Assembly: GCF_021869535.1 (NCBI RefSeq)
Contig: NW_026262659.1
Coordinates: 10,106,001 to 10,170,000 of the forward strand
Reading direction: 5' to 3'
Length of the DNA: 64,000 nt
Source: Mytilus californianus
Taxonomy: Eukaryota > Mollusca > Bivalvia > Mytilida > Mytilidae
Of this stretch, positions 57,771 to 64,000 are shown piece by piece. The position numbers and the translations under genes are program-made. The notes beneath the pieces are model-generated. The model searched no databases. It was not told the origin of the DNA and was given only the letters and a program-made list of their open reading frames with translations. How positions within the stretch are numbered: position 1 is the first letter of the stretch; every line of letters starts with the position of its first letter.

Positions 57771-58347
57771 CGTTAATTAAAAATGCAACTGTAATAGTTG
57801 CACCGTGCAGAAACCGGAAGTTGAAGAACAGGATCGGCTACCACGGCGCCACCTATTCAGGAACGATAATTTGCTTCTTTATATAACTGCGAAATAACAA
57901 TAACGTTAGACGGGTTCGCGTGCATAAACAGAAATGCGCTTTAAATTGTATAATATAATTCATGTTCAGTCGACCTTTAATTATTATATCAACGACTGAA
58001 ATGATTTATAAACATCTAGATTGCAGATAACACTCGAAATTAACCCGACCTCTTTCCACACGGAATTCAAATAATTCTAGTTTGTCAATCGGTTGACTGC
58101 TTATAATGTAAAATACAAATATATCAAAAGTTTTTAAAACATACAAAACACAATGATCTTTTCTCTATTTCCCAATGTAAATGAAATGAAACAAAAAACA
58201 TTTTATATCACAATAAGAAGAGGAGAGAATCAACATTTTCCGGATCTACTTGGAGCCTAATGACCCCCACGTAGATAAGTTGGATATCGCGGAAAGAAAG
58301 ATTAACACGGCAACTAGAAAGGCATTAAAGCACTGCCTTTAAAAATC

Positions 58348-58660
58348 ATTACGTTTAAAGTACTTATGCATTGCGAAAACAAATAATTCATCAATGGCAT
58401 TGGAGTCAGATATTCCCAACATTATCTTTTTTATATTGGATACAAATTTTATGAAGTCTGATACAAATTTTTTGTAGGCAAAGCGTTTCAACTGAGGTAC
58501 TACACAGAGATGTCAAAAAGCATCATTATGGAGGAAAGAGTTAATTTAAGGGTCATCAGTGGCTGATGATCAATGCTTTTGAATGGGGACATATTGTTGG
58601 AACTTGGAACCCCCCTTTTCAAAAAGGCTGGATCCACCCCTGGACATGCATAAAACATCA
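58348..58660. other. Spacer between duplications
   Basis: No gene recognised. A GGAACCCCCCTTTTCAAAAA patch with GGATCCACCCCTGGACATGC near 58607-58650 looks repeat-derived. Confidence 0.35.
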
Positions 58661-59046
58661 TGCTCATTTTAACGTTGAATATTTAAACTCATTACATTTG
58701 GCAATGTTTTATGAAATACTGCAAATGTAATAAAACATTATATTGAATTGATTCAAATCTAAAAATTATTCTATTTGTAATATCAATGAAGTTTAAACAT
58801 AGACACAGGAAATACCCCCATGACATGTGATTTGAATTCTAAATATAGTAAAGGGTATTTCCAAGTAGCAGTTAACAGGGACAATCCTTCCTTTCTGTCC
58901 ATTTTGTCTACTTAAATGTTCAATATTGACCAAAAACAATAAGCAGATAGACTCAGGTTAGTAAAAACTTCAGATACCTTATATCTCTATCATGTGTACC
59001 TTTTTTAATCTTCAATTTTACTGTAAATTGAAAGGTGATTACCTCT

Positions 59047-59057
59047 CTGAATATCAA
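59047..59057. repeat. LINE target-site duplication, left
   Basis: CTGAATATCAA, repeated at 60861-60871. The uninterrupted form is at 63295-63305. Confidence 0.85.
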
Positions 59058-60860
59058 ATCAAATCAAATATTTTATTGTCTTATAAACTTTACAGTTTGT
59101 GACCAACATGTATTAACACAAAAAACATATATACATACATATCAAACAAACACAATAAAAACAGCATCAAAATTTATAAAAACAAACAAGTTGTTAAGAG
59201 TCCCCTGCCCTCAGTTCTAATGACTTTTTCAAGAAGGATCCTAACTTATTTGTTTGTAAAGGCGTTGATGGATTTAGTAAATAATGAATTTTTTCTTCTT
59301 CATTTAAATTATTAAAGTTATTATTTTCAGTACATATGTGTTCAAAAAAGGCATTTCTTAGTGTTTTATTATAATCACAATAGAGTAAAAAATGTTTCTC
59401 ATCCTCTAGTATTTTACATTTATGACAAAGTCGTTCCTCTCTTGGGATTTTAAAATATCTCCCCTTTTCAATTAAGAGGGAGTGATCACTTAGTCTAAAT
59501 TTAGTGATTAAACTCCTTATCTGAAAATTAGATATATTTAGATAAGATTCTAGTTTGCAATCCTTTTTAAGTTTTTTATATAGATAAAATTTACTTTTAT
59601 CATCAATGTTTTCAAATTTAGTTTCAATTAAATCTTCATATCTATTTTTCATTTTTAACTTTATATCGTTTTTTATTTTATTTACATCTTTTATGTCCTT
59701 ACAATTAGAAAAAATATTAAGGTCAATATTAGTCTCTTCAACAATATTCTTTGCATATGTATACCATGAATAAGTTCCAGTCAAATCTAGAGACTGTGCT
59801 AGAGAAAAAGCTTCCTTTATCAATGGATTAATATTATTATTATATAGTCTAGCTAAATATAAAAGGGTTTGTGTTTTAATAAAACATTCTATAGGCAATC
59901 TTCCTAATTCAACTCTTGCCCCTAAATTGGATGCATTTTTTCTTATTCCTAGAGTAGATTTACAAAATTTAAGATGCATATTTTCAATAGGGGTTTTGTC
60001 TGTAAAATCAAGTTGATTAATTTGTTTTCCTGAAGATAAGGCTCTGTTTTTGGCTCTATGAAAAGAAATATATGTATCCAAATATGTTACTTCTGAATTA
60101 TAGGTCATAATTGGTTTTACTAAAGAATCAAAAAGGTTATTTGCTACTTTTATAGGTAGATTATTCAATGATTTAGTATAGGATTTTATTGCAAAAAATA
60201 CTTTTTTTGCCTTTTTTGTCAGCTCTAAGGTACTTTGTGATAAATTTCCATTACATTTTATCAACATTCCCAAAAATGAATATTCTGATACGCTCTCTAT
60301 GGCTTCATTCTCATAGTAAATATGTGATGTTTCACCATTTTGTTTGGACTGACTGAAAATCATGGATTTTGTTTTGTTTGTATTTAAAGAGAGTTGCCAT
60401 TTGTTGCAATATAATTTAACATTATTTAAACTGTTTTGAAGACCCTCTTTCGATTCTGACAGGATCAAAAGATCATCTGCAAAAAGGAGGCATCCCACCT
60501 TACTATTTATAAGCTTAAGGGGACTTGAATCATTTCCCTCAAAATTTTTTACAATATCATTTATGAAGACATTAAATAAAGTTGGGCTGAGGGTGTCTCC
60601 TTGTTTAACCCCTCTAGCAATATTAAAAAATTCTGATACATAATCTTTGTATTTGAAAGATGATTTAGTATTTAAGTATTGTTGTTTTATAACTCTGTAA
60701 AAAGACCTGCCAACTCCCATTTTGCATAATTTATAAAGTAAAGCAGTTCTCCATACTGAATCAAAAGCCTTTTTCAGATCTATAAAGCAGGCATAAATCT
60801 TTTTTTTCTCTTTATGTAGATATTTATTAATCAAGGACTTCAATAAAAAGATGCTATCAG
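59058..60860 (-). mobile_element. 5'-truncated LINE (non-LTR retrotransposon)
   Basis: Lies between two copies of an 11-bp target duplication. On the minus strand it begins within the polymerase gene (5'-truncated), runs through the polymerase C-terminus and a short 3' UTR, and ends in ATAAAATATTTGATTTGATT, a short GATTT/TTGAT-type tail instead of poly(A). It lacks the endonuclease and ORF1 parts, so it cannot move by itself. Truncation at the 5' end and a target duplication are the normal outcome of target-primed reverse transcription. Confidence 0.9.
59194..60843 (-). CDS. LINE reverse transcriptase, N-terminally truncated, open frame
   Basis: A 549-residue frame. Reverse transcriptase motifs: A as CFIDLKKAFDSVW (about residues 19-31), B as ARGVKQGDTLSPTLFNVFIN (about 76-95), C as LLFADDLLIL (about 118-127), then WQLSLNTNKTK (motif D) and FLGMLI (motif E). 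The C-terminus has a zinc-knuckle-like CHKCKILEDEKHFLLYC (C-x2-C-x7-H-x4-C) and ends ELRAGDS. The catalytic Asp of motif A and both Asp of FADD are intact, but the fingers region before motif A and the endonuclease are missing. The ATG is internal to the original protein and not a true start. The unbroken frame suggests recent insertion. The clade is uncertain. Confidence 0.9.
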   Translation of the reverse strand: MKSLINKYLHKEKKKIYACFIDLKKAFDSVWRTALLYKLCKMGVGRSFYRVIKQQYLNTKSSFKYKDYVSEFFNIARGVKQGDTLSPTLFNVFINDIVKNFEGNDSSPLKLINSKVGCLLFADDLLILSESKEGLQNSLNNVKLYCNKWQLSLNTNKTKSMIFSQSKQNGETSHIYYENEAIESVSEYSFLGMLIKCNGNLSQSTLELTKKAKKVFFAIKSYTKSLNNLPIKVANNLFDSLVKPIMTYNSEVTYLDTYISFHRAKNRALSSGKQINQLDFTDKTPIENMHLKFCKSTLGIRKNASNLGARVELGRLPIECFIKTQTLLYLARLYNNNINPLIKEAFSLAQSLDLTGTYSWYTYAKNIVEETNIDLNIFSNCKDIKDVNKIKNDIKLKMKNRYEDLIETKFENIDDKSKFYLYKKLKKDCKLESYLNISNFQIRSLITKFRLSDHSLLIEKGRYFKIPREERLCHKCKILEDEKHFLLYCDYNKTLRNAFFEHICTENNNFNNLNEEEKIHYLLNPSTPLQTNKLGSFLKKSLELRAGDS

Positions 60861-60871
60861 CTGAATATCAA
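60861..60871. repeat. LINE target-site duplication, right
   Basis: CTGAATATCAA, matching 59047-59057. Confidence 0.85.
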
Positions 60872-61556
60872 TTCACCAAATATAAAAATAGAATACAGTC
60901 ATAGTTATAAAGGATTTCTGTAACTGAAATTACTACCTACTAAACTAATATTTAGAGTAACTGAAATAAACATTTTTTTTCAGAAAACTTCAGAAAAAAA
61001 TAATAAAATGTTATTAAACCATGAAGAAAGATTAATAGTCTATATCTGACATTTGCCAGACACAAACTTTATACCATCCTGTATCTTTGATTTCATTCAT
61101 GTTCCCTCTTGTGAAATTCAAGATTGTTTACAAATTTTCCGTCTATACATATAACACATTGTTATAGATGTAATGTAGGAGTCAACACTAATGATGAAAA
61201 TATTAATGTTATCCTGATTCTATGAACAGACAAAGTAAAATAGCAGTTAAACAGTTTTACCTTTTTACTGTAGACAAGATACAATGACCGTATACTTGAA
61301 TGTATTTTTGGTTCCGTCTATATTGGAGATTTTTACTCCAGTGCTCAGACAGACTTTAGCATGACATTTCTTAGTCTTTTTTAAATACTTTTTTACTGGA
61401 AAATGGACTGTGAGAGAGGACAGGTGAACTTTGACTTGATCATGGTTCTGTCATACTGGAGATTGTTAATCATACAAGACTTCAGACACTGAGGCTTAAA
61501 ACAATGATATGACTTGAATAATGATAATCATTTACTTCTTTTTTTTTAAGTTTATG

Positions 61557-61654
61557 ATGGACCGAAACGACATAGCTGTAAACTGACCCGTATTCTGCGG
61601 GTCACACCCGAGAATTTCCCTCTTCACACGGGATTTTTTAAATACCCGTTGGGT
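61557..61654. repeat. Fragment of another repeat (ACCCGTATT...CGGGTCACACCCG)
   Basis: GACCCGTATTCTGCGGGTCA and ACACGGGATTTTTTAAATAC continue, after the 839-bp insertion, at 62503-62580 with CACCCGTATTTCTGACCGGT. The inserted element thus split a pre-existing repeat. Confidence 0.5.
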
Positions 61655-61663
61655 ATTCAAATA
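61655..61663. repeat. 9-bp target-site duplication, left
   Basis: ATTCAAATA directly before the GGCACTGGCT terminus. Confidence 0.85.
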
Positions 61664-62502
61664 GGCACTGGCTACGGTTACATGGAAATGTAACAATAAT
61701 AAAAAAGTTATTGTTACATTGGAGACTAATTGCCGGAATACATGGTTGGCTAAGGAACCGATTAATTACGAATATAACAATAATATTAGTGTCTACGGTT
61801 ACATGGCGTTATTGTTACATTAAAGACTGCAATGTACGCAAGATATATTAAACTTAAACCTTCTATAGTTTTGTTGCTTAATTTTTCTATATGTACTAGA
61901 TAATATTAGTGATAAATAATAATAATAATAATAATATTATTCCACAAATAGTGTTTGAATAGTATTAAGCATTGATTTAATTGTTTTGATGTTCTTAGAG
62001 ATATTAAAATTGAGTATGGAAATGGGAGTGTGTCAAAGAGAGAACAATCCAACCAAAGAGCAGTTTAGTAGTGCCAAAGGCGAAAAATATAGTTCAATGG
62101 TTCACTGTTAAGAACTTGGGCTGAGAAAATGTATTTACTGGTTTGTGATGGCTGCTTGGAGTGATTTCACAAAAATGCGTCGGACTTAAACATGATCCAA
62201 AAAAACAACATACTGGCATGATTTGTGGAAACTGTCATTGTAAATAAAAAAATTAAAAATTGTATGCAATATTGTTAATATCAAATAAAAGTTTTCAAGT
62301 TTTGTTTTCATACATATTACTATAGTCCCATCGTACATTGCAGTGCATTAGTGAAACAATCGCGCAATGTAACCGTAGACACAAATATTATTGTTACATT
62401 CGTAATTAATCGGTTCCTTACCCAACCCTATTCCGGCAATTAGTCTCCAATGTAACAATAATATTTTTATTGTTACATTTCCATGTAACAGCAGCCAGTG
62501 CC
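61664..62502. mobile_element. Mutator-like non-autonomous element, 839 bp, long TIRs
   Basis: Inverted termini of about 171-175 bp (61664-61838 and 62332-62502) begin GGCACTGGCT and are about 85-90% identical. The element is flanked by a perfect 9-bp direct repeat ATTCAAATA (61655-61663 and 62503-62511). Long TIRs and a 9-bp target duplication are the hallmark of Mutator-like elements. The interior has no transposase. Each TIR contains internal palindromes of TGTAACAATAA and TTATTGTTACA. A short AAT microsatellite sits at 61913-61938. Confidence 0.85.
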
Positions 62503-62511
62503 ATTCAAATA
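62503..62511. repeat. 9-bp target-site duplication, right
   Basis: ATTCAAATA directly after the AGCCAGTGCC terminus. Confidence 0.85.
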
Positions 62512-62919
62512 ACCCAGGATTTTAGAAAATGACCTGTTTTCACCCGTATTTCTGACCGGTATTGTTTCCGGTATTTAGAAGTCAAATATACTTTCGGTTT
62601 TCTTGGCATTTTTCCTTTGAAAATGAAAACAATTAAAATTAGAATTTACTTATTTACCGTACCAATGAAATTAATTGTAAATTGATATTTTCCTTTAACG
62701 TGGAATCCCATTTATTTTTAGATGCTTCCATGCTTGATCAAGGTACAGCTCTTGTGAAACATATTTTTAATAATCTGTATCAAATATCAACTGAAAGATC
62801 TCTCAAAGTCATTTAATCTGATGATATAGACATTATGATGACCTGTAGCTTTTTACATCTTTGTGAATAGTAGCTAGTATCTCACGGCAACCATACCAAA
62901 TCTCATAATTTTTATAATA
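62512..62919. other. Spacer between Mutator-like element and duplication copy B
   Basis: No gene recognised. Begins with the second half of the split ACCCGTATT repeat. Confidence 0.35.
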
Positions 62920-64000
62920 TGCTCATTTTAACATTGTATATTTAAACTCATTACCTTTGGTAATGTTTTATGAAATACTGCAAATGTAATAAAACATTAT
63001 ATTGAAATTGATTCAAATCTAAAAATTATTCTATTTGTAATATCAATGAAGATTAAACATAGACACAGGAAATACCCCCATGACATGTGATTTGAATTCT
63101 AAATATAGTAAAGGGTATTTCCAAGTAGCAGTTAACAGAGACAATACTTCCTTCCTGTCCATTTTGTCACAATATTGACCAAAAACAATAGGCAGATACT
63201 CAGGTTAGTAAAAACTTCAGATACCTTATATCTCTATCATGTGTACCTTTTTTAATCTTCAATTTTACTGTAAATTGAAAGGTGATTTACCTCTCTGAAT
63301 ATCAATTCACCAAATATAAAAATAGAATACAGTCATAGTTATAACGATTTCTGTAACTGAAAAATTATTACTACCTACTAAACTAATATCTAGAGTAACT
63401 GAAATAAACATTTTTTTCAGAAAACTTCAGAAAAAAATAATACAATGTTATTAAACCATGAAGAAAGATTTAGTCTATATCTGATATTTGCAAGACACAA
63501 ACTTTATACCATCATGTATCTATGACTTCATTCATGTTCCCTCTTGTGAAATTCAAGATTGTTTACAAATTTTCCCTGTCTATACATATAACACATTGTT
63601 ATACGATGTAATGTAGGAGTCAACACTAATGATGAAAATATTAATGTTATCCTGATTCTATGAACAGACAAAGGAAAATAGCAGTTGAACAGTTTTTATT
63701 CATTTTTACTGTAGACAAGATACAATGACCGTATACTTGAATGTGTATATTTGGTTCCGTCTATACTGGAGATTTTTACTCCAGTGCTCAGACAGACTTT
63801 AGTATGACATTTATTATAGTCTTTTTTAAATACTTTTTATACTGGAAAATGGACTGTCAGAGAGGACAGGTGAACTTTGACTTGATCATGGTTCTGTCAT
63901 ACTGGAGATTGTTAATTATACAAGACTTCAGACACTGAGGCTTAAAACAATGATATGACTTGAATAATGATAATCATTTACTTCTTTTTTTTTTAAGTTT
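62920..64000 (+). repeat. Direct duplication, copy B (LINE-free, runs off the window)
   Basis: Matches copy A across both of its halves, with CTCTCTGAATATCAATTCACC uninterrupted at about 63291-63311 where copy A has the LINE (landmark 21 bases, core CTGAATATCAA at 63295-63305). The duplication continues to the last base of the window, so its 3' limit is not seen. Confidence 0.9.

Larger units (their letters stand above)
52915..58347 (+). mobile_element. Duplicated 5.4-kb unit, copy 2
   Basis: Same content and order as 39333-44997: HINE-like element 53563-54645, dispersed repeat 54950-55475 and a dead THAP transposase 55809-57770. It lacks the 280-bp block of copy 1, carries a palindromic insertion at 55481-55522, and has unrelated flanks on both sides. 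The flank difference favours a mobile unit over simple tandem segmental duplication. Confidence 0.85.
58661..61556 (+). repeat. Direct duplication, copy A (contains a LINE insertion)
   Basis: 58661-59057 and 60861-61556 match 62920-64000 almost base for base apart from small indels. The 1.8-kb LINE lies between the two halves. Landmarks are AATACCCCCATGACATGTGA, GTAGCAGTTAACAG, AACACATTGTTATA and TATACTGGAGATTTTTACTC variants. Confidence 0.9.

Noticed and set aside
63741-63938. 65-codon plus-strand frame near the window end
   Set aside because: The equivalent frame in duplication copy A is broken by indels, so it is not under coding constraint.
1-64000. tRNA, rRNA, bacterial operon signals, viral or toxin genes
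   Set aside because: I scanned for tRNA B-box-like GGTTCGAATC text, rRNA-like blocks and gene clusters with short spacing, and saw none. No viral structural or toxin family was recognised.

Overview
This window looks like nuclear DNA of a bivalve mollusc, most likely a mussel of the genus Mytilus. It is AT-rich, gene-poor and packed with dispersed repeats. Several of these repeats (for example the one ending in GTTGTCTCATTGGCAATCAT, 20 bases) are ones I associate with mussel genomes from memory. The species call is inference. Coding DNA is in short exons with GT/AG junctions and long repeat-filled introns.

Host genes. The main one is on the minus strand and runs from about 52.9 kb down to about 22.3 kb. 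I assembled ten internal or terminal exons by joining open stretches whose splice phases all agree. Together they encode a protein with one complete RNA recognition motif (RRM1), a second atypical RRM, and low-complexity linkers. Its 5' start lies upstream of, or was lost at, 52.9 kb. Two smaller loci are a single-exon NHL/TRIM-type propeller fragment at 6784-7311 (+) and a tentative two-exon small membrane protein at 3179-3631 (-).

Layout. 0.7-3.1 kb: a terminal-inverted-repeat element, then an element built from nine 166-bp monomers. 8.1-14.3 kb: an 840-bp inverted repeat around a decayed LINE, with its right arm nested in another element. 14.9-18.6 kb: small palindromic elements and a diverged local duplication. 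22-24.6 kb: a 28-bp satellite and 165-bp-monomer elements, then the RRM-gene exons. 28.9-33.6 kb: a foldback-like element and a 44-copy 90-bp minisatellite that begins inside the donor end of an RRM2 exon. 39.3-45.0 and 52.9-58.3 kb: two copies of a 5.4-5.7 kb unit carrying the same dead THAP-DDE transposase. 48.3-52.4 kb: clusters of a 16-bp palindrome broken up by two nested repeat elements. 58.7-64 kb: a direct duplication in which one copy has gained a 1.8-kb LINE and the other keeps the empty site, with a Mutator-like element (9-bp target duplication) in between.

Recurring theme. At least seven elements of different internal sequence share one architecture. They have a short 5' hairpin followed by GTCTCGCC or GTCGCTCACCT, then tandem monomers of about 150-190 bp, then a GACGCCGACG-rich stretch, then a 3' hairpin that often repeats the TGTCTCGC or TGTCGAGC string. 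This matches the Helentron-associated (HINE, pearl-type) non-autonomous elements known from molluscs. The assignment is inferred from structure only. One subfamily carries a nuclear-receptor-like direct repeat (AGGTCAAGGTCA) in most monomers.
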